A DNA stretch of 64,000 bases from NCBI GenBank assembly GCA_017462825.1, contig JAFTQI010000007.1, forward strand, positions 55,342 through 119,341. Reading direction: 5' to 3'. The DNA comes from Clostridia bacterium (GTDB lineage: Bacteria; Bacillota_A; Clostridia; Christensenellales; Borkfalkiaceae). Below, piece by piece: positions 25,219 through 33,338 of the stretch. Below the pieces are notes generated by a model that was not told the origin of the DNA, did no database searches, and worked only from the letters and a program-made list of their open reading frames with translations. The position numbers were made by a program, and so were the translations under genes. Numbering within the stretch: position 1 is the first letter of the stretch; every line of letters starts with the position of its first letter.

Positions 25219-27909
25219 TTATTCCGTTCTTAAAGCAACCACAGGGTCTTTCTTCGCCGCCGCCTTCGCAGGAATTAAACCACTGATAAGAGTCAAGGAA
25301 ATACTAATGATAATCATGATGATTGCCGAGGAGAAAGGCAACGCCGCAATATTCGTGATTCCTGCAACGCTCTTGAAGATTACGTTGATGCCCAAGGAAA
25401 GAATATAGGTAACTACGACGCCCAAAAGCCCCGCCGCCAAACCGATAATAAACGTTTCCGCATTGAACAGGTTTTTGATGTCTTTCTTTCTTGCGCCCAG
25501 CGAACGTAAAACGCCGATTTCTTTGACTCGTTCTACAACGGATACGTAAGTGATAATCCCGATCATGACGGACGAAACGACAAGCGAAATACTCGTGAAT
25601 GCGACGAGTACGTAAGTGATCGCGTCAAGCATCATTTCTACCATTTCCATCATCATGCCGATCGTGTCGCTATACTTAATTTCGTGCTCGGACGTGAGCG
25701 TGAGCCCTTTATACGTTACGCCCTGCTCACACATTTCGTTCCATTCGTCCATATATTCAAGCATAGCTTTCTTCGTTTCAAAGTTCTCCGTATAGAAATT
25801 GATACGGTAGATTTCGTCGCTCGCGCCCATCGCGCCAAGCGCTAAATTCGCTTGGAATGTTTCCGATTTCACAAAATTCGGATTGTTCAAATTGCTCGCG
25901 GGAAGCGTCGTCGGATTTTGCTTGATATATTTTACGATGTTATCCCCTTCCTTCTCCGCCAAAACCTTGTTCTCTTGGATAAATTCGTTGACAAGATTTT
26001 CCGTAATATTTAAGCCTGCGTTCAAACAGCCGTTATTTAAACCGTCTTTCAGCCTCAAAATACCCGTGATTTTGATTTTGCGGTATTCCCCCTGCGAGTT
26101 GTCGCCGTCTACGCGCTTCGTGCCGTGATAGGTATATGCGTAATCGCTGCCGTCGGGATTCTTTTCGTATACGTGTTCGTTATTGAAAAGCAAGAATTCC
26201 GCGTCGTAAATACGATCGAATTTATATCTTTGCGCAATAATCGATTCATCGACTTGGTTTTCCTTTCCCCATTCCTCGCCGTACAAAAGCGCCAAGAATT
26301 CGTCCTGCGTCATCAAACCGAGCTGCGCGAGCGTCATATCCGTAACGTCATTGTTTTGTCCTACGACGAACAGTGCTTCGTTTGCGTTTTGGGGAAGTCT
26401 GCCTTTTGCGTCAGGGTCGTACTTACCGTCTTCATCAAGTCCACCGCTTACGAATTCGTATTGCGACATCACGTAATCACAGTAATCCTCACTCGTGAAA
26501 TCGGTCGATCCGGGCATCGACGAAACGATGTCGGGCAAAATGTCTACGTAGCCGACCAACTCCGCGTAGTCCTTGCCGTCCATTTGCAAACGCTGTCCAT
26601 ACATATTTTTCAACTCGTACAAAGAAACGCGCATATCCATACCCGGGTACTGCTGTGCGAGCTGATCCGCTGCGGGGTTTTGCATAAACATATTATATTG
26701 CAACTGCTCTATGCCGTAGGTATATTCAATGACTTCGTAATACTCCTTGGGCATTTCTTCCAAATAGGAAACGTACTCCGGAGTAATATTGTTGCTAATC
26801 ATCATACCCGTGGCAATATTCGTCAAGAAAGAGTTTATGTAGATTTCATTGTCGAGCTCGGACAAGTCGGGCATATCCGCGTGTCCCGACATACCTTTCA
26901 TAATCGCGTCCACGTCCACCGTTTGACGGGCAACCCCGACTGGCGAGGAGGCAAGCATATCTTCTTCCGTTTTTGCAATGAAATTGTTGAAACCGTTGGA
27001 AAGTGCCAAAACCAAGCAAACACTAATGATACCGATACTGCCCGCAATCGACGTGACCGTCGTTCTGCCTTTCTTGCTCATTAGGTTTCTCGCGCTCAAA
27101 CCAAGCGACGTGCCAAAGGACATCGCCGAGCGTTCCTTTTTCGCTTTCTTCTTTTTTACGGGCGTTTCTACTGTTTCCGCTTGTTCGTCTTTCTCGACTT
27201 TCGTTTCTTGAATGGGTTCGTTTTCTTCTCCGTTGTAAGGGTTAGAGTCGGAAAGCACCAAGCCGTCCTGCAATTTTACGATACGCGTGGAATACTCTTC
27301 CGCAAGCTCAGGATTGTGCGTGACCATAATAACCAAGCGTTCGCCCGCGATTTCGCGAATCAAGTCCATAATTTGTACGCTCGTTTCGGTATCCAACGCA
27401 CCCGTAGGCTCGTCGGCAAGCAAAATCTCAGGGTTATTCACAAGGGCGCGGGCTATCGCGACGCGCTGCATTTGTCCGCCCGAGAGCTGATTGGGACGCT
27501 TGTGCAATTCCTTTTCCAAGCCCACCTTTTTCAAGGCGTCTGCCGCGCGGGCTTTGCGCTCCGCCTTAGTCAACCCCGCAATCGTGAGCGCGATTTCTAC
27601 GTTCCCCAAAACCGTTTGATGGGGAATTAAGTTGTAGGACTGGAACACGAAACCGATTCTATGATTTCTATAAACGTCCCAGTCACGGTCCTTATACGCT
27701 TTCGTGGACTTGCCGTTGATAATTAAGTCCCCCGACGTGTACTTATCTAAGCCGCCGATGATATTGAGCATCGTCGTCTTACCGCAACCGCTCGCACCCA
27801 AGATGGACACGAATTCGTTTCTACGGAAGGAAAGCGTTACCCCTTTCAGCGCGTGTACCGCATTTGCGCCCGTGGCGTAGTCTTTCTTAATATCAATGAG
27901 TTTTAACAT
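25219..27909 (-). CDS. MacB-type ABC exporter: fused ATPase and FtsX-like permease
   Basis: 896 residues. Residues 1-230 are an ABC ATPase with Walker A GASGCGKTT, signature LSGGQMQR and Walker B LLADEPTGALD. A charged Lys/Glu linker follows, then TM1 (about 280-300), a long outer domain (about 310-745) and three TM helices of the FtsX type with LRSLGARKKDIKNLFNAETF. MacB-type pumps use the outer domain to push peptides or lipids from the outer face of the membrane. A MarR regulator precedes it, so antibiotic or bile-salt export is plausible; the substrate is unknown. Confidence 0.9.
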   Translation of the reverse strand: MLKLIDIKKDYATGANAVHALKGVTLSFRRNEFVSILGASGCGKTTMLNIIGGLDKYTSGDLIINGKSTKAYKDRDWDVYRNHRIGFVFQSYNLIPHQTVLGNVEIALTIAGLTKAERKARAADALKKVGLEKELHKRPNQLSGGQMQRVAIARALVNNPEILLADEPTGALDTETSVQIMDLIREIAGERLVIMVTHNPELAEEYSTRIVKLQDGLVLSDSNPYNGEENEPIQETKVEKDEQAETVETPVKKKKAKKERSAMSFGTSLGLSARNLMSKKGRTTVTSIAGSIGIISVCLVLALSNGFNNFIAKTEEDMLASSPVGVARQTVDVDAIMKGMSGHADMPDLSELDNEIYINSFLTNIATGMMISNNITPEYVSYLEEMPKEYYEVIEYTYGIEQLQYNMFMQNPAADQLAQQYPGMDMRVSLYELKNMYGQRLQMDGKDYAELVGYVDILPDIVSSMPGSTDFTSEDYCDYVMSQYEFVSGGLDEDGKYDPDAKGRLPQNANEALFVVGQNNDVTDMTLAQLGLMTQDEFLALLYGEEWGKENQVDESIIAQRYKFDRIYDAEFLLFNNEHVYEKNPDGSDYAYTYHGTKRVDGDNSQGEYRKIKITGILRLKDGLNNGCLNAGLNITENLVNEFIQENKVLAEKEGDNIVKYIKQNPTTLPASNLNNPNFVKSETFQANLALGAMGASDEIYRINFYTENFETKKAMLEYMDEWNEMCEQGVTYKGLTLTSEHEIKYSDTIGMMMEMVEMMLDAITYVLVAFTSISLVVSSVMIGIITYVSVVERVKEIGVLRSLGARKKDIKNLFNAETFIIGLAAGLLGVVVTYILSLGINVIFKSVAGITNIAALPFSSAIIMIIISISLTLISGLIPAKAAAKKDPVVALRTE

Positions 27910-27956
27910 ATCTCTCTCCTTATTTAAAACTGCTTCTTTATTGCCTATCTAACATA

Positions 27957-28436
27957 TTATGCTTTTATTCTCGATTTTTCCTCTTCAACAATCGTAATAA
28001 ACTCGTCGAGCGCCGCGCACATTTGCTCAAAGCGTTCTTCTCCCATACGCTCTACACATTTACCCGTGAAACCGTATAAAATTTTCTTCGTTTCTTCGTA
28101 ACATTCCATCGCGTACTCGGTCATCTCGATATAAGCGATTTTTCTATCCACCTCGTCCGCGACTCTCTTAACCATATTCCGTTCTTCCAAACGGTTTACG
28201 ATTTGGGAAATGGCGGAACGAGTAACGCCCAAACGATCTGCAAGCTGCGTGGAAATCAAACGTTCCCCTGCGCTTTTTGTTTCAATAATTTCGCTGAATA
28301 AACGAATTTCGGTATCGGTAAACTCCGAATTCTTCCCGCAAAGCGTAGCCGCGTTGTTGCGCTTCGTCAAATGAAATAATTTCTTGAAGTATTGTCCGTT
28401 TTTCGCCATTCTCGAGCTTCCTTTTTTACACGACAT
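27957..28436 (-). CDS. MarR-family regulator of the ABC exporter
   Basis: 159 residues from the ATG at 28436. A TTG at 28451 lies within the ribosome site GGAGGAGG and is unlikely. The winged helix contains STQLADRLGVTRSAISQIVN, followed by the wing with DRKIAYIEMTE. It is 47 bp upstream of the exporter gene in the same direction and has its own consensus promoter, so it is probably an autorepressor sensing the pumped compound. Confidence 0.9.
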   Translation of the reverse strand: MSCKKGSSRMAKNGQYFKKLFHLTKRNNAATLCGKNSEFTDTEIRLFSEIIETKSAGERLISTQLADRLGVTRSAISQIVNRLEERNMVKRVADEVDRKIAYIEMTEYAMECYEETKKILYGFTGKCVERMGEERFEQMCAALDEFITIVEEEKSRIKA

Positions 28437-28482
28437 TGTATCCTCCTCCAAAAAGGTTTTTTCTCTTGTAAATTATACGTGT

Positions 28483-28511
28483 ATTATATATCTTTCCCGT
28501 AATTTTGTCAA
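28483..28511 (-). promoter_or_regulatory. Consensus sigma-A promoter of the MarR-exporter operon
   Basis: TTGACA, 17-bp spacer, TATAAT: a perfect consensus, suggesting that tight repression is needed. Confidence 0.85.
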
Positions 28512-28531
28512 GCGCTAAATAACGATTTGGT

Positions 28532-28552
28532 TAAGAATATTTACTATTCTTA
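28532..28552. promoter_or_regulatory. Candidate MarR operator
   Basis: Perfect inverted repeat TAAGAATA-N5-TATTCTTA, 21 bp upstream of the -35 box of the MarR promoter and between two divergent promoters. Binding is inferred. Confidence 0.5.
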
Positions 28553-28642
28553 GAATGCGGATTTATTATCGCATATTTTTGTGAAAAGTTTTTGATAAAC
28601 TCGCTAAAATTCGGTTATTTTTTGACAATTTTTTCAAAAGAC

Positions 28643-28671
28643 TTGCCTTTCGTAAAAAAAGGTGGTACAAT
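28643..28671 (+). promoter_or_regulatory. Sigma-A promoter of the first M18 aminopeptidase
   Basis: TTGCCT, 17-bp spacer, TACAAT. Confidence 0.7.
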
Positions 28672-28708
28672 AATGTGCGAAAGAAATTTAAGGGAGTAAG
28701 TCCTGAAT

Positions 28709-29977
28709 ATGAACGAGTTAAAAGAGTTTCTTAAAACTTCCTACACTGCTTACCACGCCGTAGACAACGCCAAAGAGTTGTTGCTTGGAAACGGCTTTAT
28801 CCAGCTTTCAGAAACGGACGATTGGACGCTTTGCGAAAGCGGGAAATATTTTGTCGTTAGAAACGGCGGGTCTATCATCGCTTTTACCGTCGGTTCGCTC
28901 GACCGTTTTTCATACAAAATTGCGGCGGCGCATACCGATTCCCCCGCACTTAAGCTCAAGGAAAAACCCGAGAAAAAATCGGGCGCGTACGTCACTTTGA
29001 ACGTAGAAACGTATGGCGTGGGGATTTGGTATTCCTTCCTTGACCGCCCTTTAAAAATCGCAGGACGGGTCGTAAAAAGAGAAGGCGCACAACTTTGCGC
29101 GCATACCGTAGAATCCGATTTCCTTGTTTCCGTTCCGTCCTTGGCGGTGCATCAGAACCGCAGCGTAAACGACGGATTTACCGTTCAAAAGCAAGTCGAT
29201 TTACTTCCCTTGTACGCCTTATCCGCGGAGGATAGCAGCGTGGTGGAAAAAATCGCGGGAAACGGCGTTGTTTCTTACGATTTATATGCCGTGAACGCAG
29301 CCATGCCCTATTCCTTTGGCATCAATAACGAATTTTTTGCATCCCCTAGAATCGACAATTTAACAAGCGCGTACGCCGCTTTGCAAGGGCTTCTTTCCCA
29401 TTCGGATAGCGACGGGATTTGCGTGGCGGCGATCTTCGATAACGAAGAAATCGGCAGCAGCACTTCCCACGGCGCGGACGGGGATTTCTTGGAAAATACC
29501 CTTAAACGGATTGCGTATGCCTTCCACTTTGACGATGGAGAATATTATAAAGCACTCGCGGATTCCTTCTTGCTTTCTATGGATAACGCGCACGCGACCC
29601 ATCCTAACCATCCCGAAAAATCCGACCCCACCAACGAAGTCAAGCTCGGCGGCGGCGTAGTCATTAAAACGCACGCAGGAAAATCGTATATTACGGACGC
29701 AATGTCTTCCGCCGTTGTGAAAACGATTATGGAAAATGCGGGCGTGCCCTATCAAACTTTCTTCAACCACTCGGACGTAAAGAGCGGCGGTACGCTCGGT
29801 GCGGCGGCGATTCGGCACGTGAGCGTACGCGGCGCGGATATCGGACTTGCGCAGCTTGCAATGCATTCCGCCTGCGAATGCTTCGCAAAAGCCGATTACG
29901 AGAGCTTGGTGAAATGCGTTGCGGCATATTTTGCAAGCAGTATCGCTTTCAACGGGGACAGCGTTGTCATCGGCTAA
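28709..29977 (+). CDS. M18 aminopeptidase, ApeB type
   Basis: 422 residues. Metal-ligand stretches of the M18 family are clear: AAHTDSPALKLK, RIDNLTSAYA, FDNEEIGSSTSHGA, MDNAHATHPNHPEK and the late FNHSD. It forms a cytoplasmic tetrahedral dodecamer that removes N-terminal residues from peptides. A ribosome site is present (GGGAG). It is convergent with a second M18 gene of the other subtype. Confidence 0.9.
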   Translation: MNELKEFLKTSYTAYHAVDNAKELLLGNGFIQLSETDDWTLCESGKYFVVRNGGSIIAFTVGSLDRFSYKIAAAHTDSPALKLKEKPEKKSGAYVTLNVETYGVGIWYSFLDRPLKIAGRVVKREGAQLCAHTVESDFLVSVPSLAVHQNRSVNDGFTVQKQVDLLPLYALSAEDSSVVEKIAGNGVVSYDLYAVNAAMPYSFGINNEFFASPRIDNLTSAYAALQGLLSHSDSDGICVAAIFDNEEIGSSTSHGADGDFLENTLKRIAYAFHFDDGEYYKALADSFLLSMDNAHATHPNHPEKSDPTNEVKLGGGVVIKTHAGKSYITDAMSSAVVKTIMENAGVPYQTFFNHSDVKSGGTLGAAAIRHVSVRGADIGLAQLAMHSACECFAKADYESLVKCVAAYFASSIAFNGDSVVIG

Positions 29978-30005
29978 ATCTCCTTAAAAAATGAATAGAA
30001 AAATC

Positions 30006-30042
30006 AAAAAAAAGCGTTGCTAGTTAAGCAACGCTTTTTTTT
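30006..30042. terminator. Bidirectional terminator between the two M18 genes
   Basis: Stem AAAAAGCGTTGC / GCAACGCTTTTT with a 7-nt loop, T run on both strands. Confidence 0.9.
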
Positions 30043-30044
30043 GA

Positions 30045-30067
30045 TTCAACGCGTACATGGTACGCAA
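30045..30067. repeat. Dispersed palindrome, perfect copy
   Basis: TTCAACGCGTACATGGTACGC contains the perfect inverted repeat GCGTAC-ATG-GTACGC. It sits between the terminator and the stop of the minus-strand M18 gene. Confidence 0.6.
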
Positions 30068-30073
30068 ATTTTA

Positions 30074-31450
30074 TTATTTCATAAACGCTTTGAAAGCAAG
30101 GTAGGTTTCGTAAACGTCCGCTTTGGATACGACTTCGTAAGGCGCGTGCATTGAGATGACCGCAACGCCGACATCGATCGTATCGATATTCATATTTGCG
30201 ATGTATTTCGCGACCGTACCGCCGCCGCCTACGTCCACTTTGCCAAGTTCGCCCGTTTGCCAAATAACGCCGTTATCTGCAAAGAGTTTGCGAAGGTAGC
30301 CAACGTATTCCGCATCCGCATCCGACGAGCCGCTCTTACCGCGTGCGCCCGTGAATTTCGTCACGCCAACGCCGTGGGAAATGTAGGTCGCGTTTTGTTT
30401 TTCCAAAACCTCGGGGAAGTTAGGATCAAACCCTGCGTTTACGTCCGCCGAAAGACACTTCGAATTTGCGCGAACCGCCGCTGTGCTCACGCCGAAAGAA
30501 GCGGCGATTTCGCCGAGCAAGTCGCTGAAAATCGCGCATTGCATACCCGAAACCCCTTCGCTGCCGATTTCTTCCTTGTCCGCCAAGACAACCATAACGG
30601 TATGCTCGGGCGTTTCCGTATCGAAAAGCGCGGTGTACGCGGGATAGGAGCAAACACGGTCGTCATGCCCGTACGCGCCGATAAGCGCGCGGTCAAAACC
30701 GATGTCCTTTGCCTTATATGCAGGCACTAAGGAAAGCTCCGCGGAAAGGAAATCTTCTTCTACCATGCCGTATTTTTCGTTCAAAATCTTCAAAACGTTT
30801 TCTTTGACCGTTTTGTCCTTGTCGTTTTCCGCCGCCGTGTAGGGAATGTTGCCAAACCAAATATTCAAGCCTTCCCCTTCGATCGCTTCGCCGAGCGGGC
30901 GGGTGTTTTGCTTCGCTGCAAGGTGGGGCAAAAGGTCGCTGATGTAGAACACGGGATCTCTGTCGTCCTCGCCGATTTTTACTTCGAGCTTTTCGCCGTT
31001 TTTCAAGATAACCGCGCCGTGCAATGCAAGGGGAATCGTCGCCCATTGATATTTACGGATACCGCCGTAATAGTGCGTTTTTGCAAGCGCGATGTTTTCC
31101 GCTTCGTACAAGGGGACTTGTTTCAAGTCGATTCTCGGGCTATCGATGTGCGAAGCAACGATACGAACCCCGTCCTTTGCAACGTCCGCACTACCGATAC
31201 GGATCAAATATACGTTTTTGCCGCGATTGTTATAATAAACCTTATCCCCCGCTTTTAATTTCATACCGAAACGGAAAGGCTTATAACCCTTTTCTTCCGC
31301 CGCCTTGACAACGTATGCGCAAACTTCGCGCTCCGTTTTGCCTTCGTCCAAGAAGGTTTTGTAACCCTCAGCGTAATCAAAGATCGCTTTCATTTTTGCT
31401 TCGTCTGCTACTTCGTAGACGTTCGTTCTTTTGTATGCAAGTTCACTCAT
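30074..31450 (-). CDS. M18 aminopeptidase, ApeA type
   Basis: 458 residues, longer than the neighbour by an N-terminal section. Ligand regions are VASHIDSPRIDLK, GHDDRVCSY and ADKEEIGSEGVSGMQ. The usual DNAHAxHPN stretch is replaced by SADVNAGFDPNF, as in the ApeA branch. GKVDVGGGGTVAKYIA near the C terminus completes the site. A cytoplasmic peptidase with a role overlapping ApeB. The ribosome site AAGGAG is unusually far (about 14 nt) from the ATG. Confidence 0.9.
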   Translation of the reverse strand: MSELAYKRTNVYEVADEAKMKAIFDYAEGYKTFLDEGKTEREVCAYVVKAAEEKGYKPFRFGMKLKAGDKVYYNNRGKNVYLIRIGSADVAKDGVRIVASHIDSPRIDLKQVPLYEAENIALAKTHYYGGIRKYQWATIPLALHGAVILKNGEKLEVKIGEDDRDPVFYISDLLPHLAAKQNTRPLGEAIEGEGLNIWFGNIPYTAAENDKDKTVKENVLKILNEKYGMVEEDFLSAELSLVPAYKAKDIGFDRALIGAYGHDDRVCSYPAYTALFDTETPEHTVMVVLADKEEIGSEGVSGMQCAIFSDLLGEIAASFGVSTAAVRANSKCLSADVNAGFDPNFPEVLEKQNATYISHGVGVTKFTGARGKSGSSDADAEYVGYLRKLFADNGVIWQTGELGKVDVGGGGTVAKYIANMNIDTIDVGVAVISMHAPYEVVSKADVYETYLAFKAFMK

Positions 31451-31508
31451 AATCTATATATTTACTCCTTATTGTTTTTTTAAAATAAAATGCTTTTGCC
31501 GCAAAAAC

Positions 31509-31573
31509 GCCGGGTACTTGCCGTACGCAAGCAAGGGGCGCGGAACTACAACGCAGTATTTCGTAGCGGATTC
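31509..31573. repeat. Structured direct-repeat element, copy 2 (5' half lost)
   Basis: Matches the right half of the element at 25078: apical hairpin GTAC-TTGCC-GTAC (31514-31526), the shared string GCAAGGGGCGCGGAA, and one flank repeat ending in GGATTC. It starts 8 bp after the stop of the minus-strand SmsB gene, the same placement as the other copies. Confidence 0.6.
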
Positions 31574-31580
31574 TTCATTT

Positions 31581-32507
31581 TTAATGTAAAAATCCTTTAA
31601 TAATCTGCTCTTCCGCCTCTTTTTCAGTCAAACCGAGCGTCATCAGCTTGATAAGCTGTTCGCCGGCGATTTTACCGATTGCCGCTTCGTGGATAAGCTC
31701 GGCATCCACGTGGTTTGCCGAAAGACAGGGCGCGGCTTTGACTGAAGCGTTGTCCATAATAATGGCGTCGCATTCGGTATGCCCGTAGCAGGGTGCGTTG
31801 CCGTTCATTGTCGAAAGGAAATTTTGCTTGGAATTTCCCCCCGCAACTGAACGGGACATAACGTCCGCCCGACAACCCTCGCCGTCCATATCAATCACGA
31901 AATCGGTGTCGGCAAACTGTTCACCGTGGGTATACAGTTTCTCTTTTACAATAAATTCCGAGCCCGTTTTCATCGTGGCTTTGGTTACCCGTTTGGTGGA
32001 GTCGATACCCTTGATTTGAGTCGTTTCCATTTCCATTTTCGCGCCTTCTTCCAAGTGCACGATGGTTACGGGGTTCATAACGTTTTTGCCGTTGCCGTCA
32101 CCCGAGCCGTAATGCTTTTCAACATATTTGAGTTTCGCGTTTTTACCGACGTAGAAGGTGTGTTCACCGTCGTGACGGGAGGTTGTATCCACGCCGCCGC
32201 AGTTGTGGATACCGCAGCCCGCGACGATAATTACGTCCGCGCCCTCGCCGATATAAAAATCGTTATAAACGACTTCCGAATACCCCGCCTTGGAAATAAT
32301 GACGGGGATATGCACGCTTTCGTTTTTCGTGCCCGGTTTGACGATGATGTCAATCCCCTCTTTGCCATCCGTTTTCGTTACAATGTCAATATTCGCCGTC
32401 GTGCTTCTGCCCGCCTTTTCGCCGTTCGCGCGAATGTTAAACGCGCCCTCGGGAGTGGTGTGCAAGTCGGCTATCTGCATGAGTAAGTCTTTTTGAATTG
32501 AATCCAT
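31581..32507 (-). CDS. smsB: SufB/SufD-family Fe-S assembly scaffold, SmsB-like
   Basis: 308 residues, much shorter than SufB (about 470). The beta-helix core runs through the middle (GGVDTTSRHDGEHTFYVGKN), and the C terminus has the conserved helices HEAAIGKIAGEQLIKL and GLTEKEAEEQIIKGF. It has several Cys that could hold a cluster (GCGIHNCGG, PCYGH, PCLSANH). It lies 16 bp after the ATPase gene with no SufS, SufU or second SufD nearby, which fits the two-gene SUF-like minimal system (SMS). Fe-S assembly is inferred from the family. Confidence 0.85.
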   Translation of the reverse strand: MDSIQKDLLMQIADLHTTPEGAFNIRANGEKAGRSTTANIDIVTKTDGKEGIDIIVKPGTKNESVHIPVIISKAGYSEVVYNDFYIGEGADVIIVAGCGIHNCGGVDTTSRHDGEHTFYVGKNAKLKYVEKHYGSGDGNGKNVMNPVTIVHLEEGAKMEMETTQIKGIDSTKRVTKATMKTGSEFIVKEKLYTHGEQFADTDFVIDMDGEGCRADVMSRSVAGGNSKQNFLSTMNGNAPCYGHTECDAIIMDNASVKAAPCLSANHVDAELIHEAAIGKIAGEQLIKLMTLGLTEKEAEEQIIKGFLH

Positions 32508-32523
32508 ACCTGCTACCCCCTTT

Positions 32524-33243
32524 TTAAAGCTTGTCCGTTAAAACACGGCAAGATTCCGCGCTTAAAAGCTTGGGCAAAACCTTGTCCTTTTCGCCTACGT
32601 TTTGGACCTTTCCATCGGCGATGACTACAATTTTGTCCGCAATGTTCAAAATGCGTTCTTGGTGGGAGATAATCAAGATACTCCCCTGCGTTTTTTCGTG
32701 CATATTTTCAAAGACCTTGATCAAGCTCGAAAAGCTCCAAAGGTCGATTCCCGCTTCCGGCTCGTCGAAGATGGAAAGCTTGGTCGAGCGCGCCAAAATC
32801 GTTGCGATTTCGATGCGTTTGAGTTCGCCGCCCGAAAGGGAAGCGTTCACTTCCCGGTCGATATAGTCCCTCGCGCACATTCCTACCTCGGAAAGATAGG
32901 CACAAGCGTCGGAAACTTTCATATTCTTGCCCGCGGCGATATTGATTAAATCGCGGACGGTGATACCTTTGAAACGGACGGGTTGCTGAAACGCATAGGA
33001 AATCCCTTTATTTGCGCGTTCGGTAATCGAAAGCTCGGTGATGTCCTCCCCGTCTAAATAAATTTTGCCTTCAGTCGGCTTATAAATCCCTGCAATAATT
33101 TTCGCAAGCGTTGACTTACCGCCGCCGTTTGGGCCGGTAAACGCCACGAAACGCTCGTCGAGCGTTAAATTAACGTCTTGCAGAATTTGTTTTTCTCCCA
33201 GCTCGTCGCTTACGCGATAGCCGATATTTTTGAGTTCTAACAT
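32524..33243 (-). CDS. smsC: SufC-like Fe-S assembly ATPase, SmsC
   Basis: 239 residues. ABC ATPase with Walker A GPNGGGKSTLAK, signature LSGGELKRIEI and Walker B LSIFDEPEAGID, the SufC variant of the D-loop. SufC binds SufB/D and drives the shape change that exposes the cluster site. It is first in a two-gene operon with SmsB. Confidence 0.9.
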   Translation of the reverse strand: MLELKNIGYRVSDELGEKQILQDVNLTLDERFVAFTGPNGGGKSTLAKIIAGIYKPTEGKIYLDGEDITELSITERANKGISYAFQQPVRFKGITVRDLINIAAGKNMKVSDACAYLSEVGMCARDYIDREVNASLSGGELKRIEIATILARSTKLSIFDEPEAGIDLWSFSSLIKVFENMHEKTQGSILIISHQERILNIADKIVVIADGKVQNVGEKDKVLPKLLSAESCRVLTDKL

Positions 33244-33338
33244 AGCTTACTCTCTTAAATTTCTCTCATTTATTTATACCGCAATCCTTGCCCGTTTAAA
33301 CGCGCGTATAGGAATTTAACGGTCAGGACGGTTAACGG

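Noticed and set aside
25004..25408. 134-codon plus-strand open frame with VLRSIS repeated twice
   Set aside because: It is a translation of the direct-repeat element plus the antisense end of the ABC exporter. The repeated peptide comes from the 20-bp DNA repeat, not from a protein.
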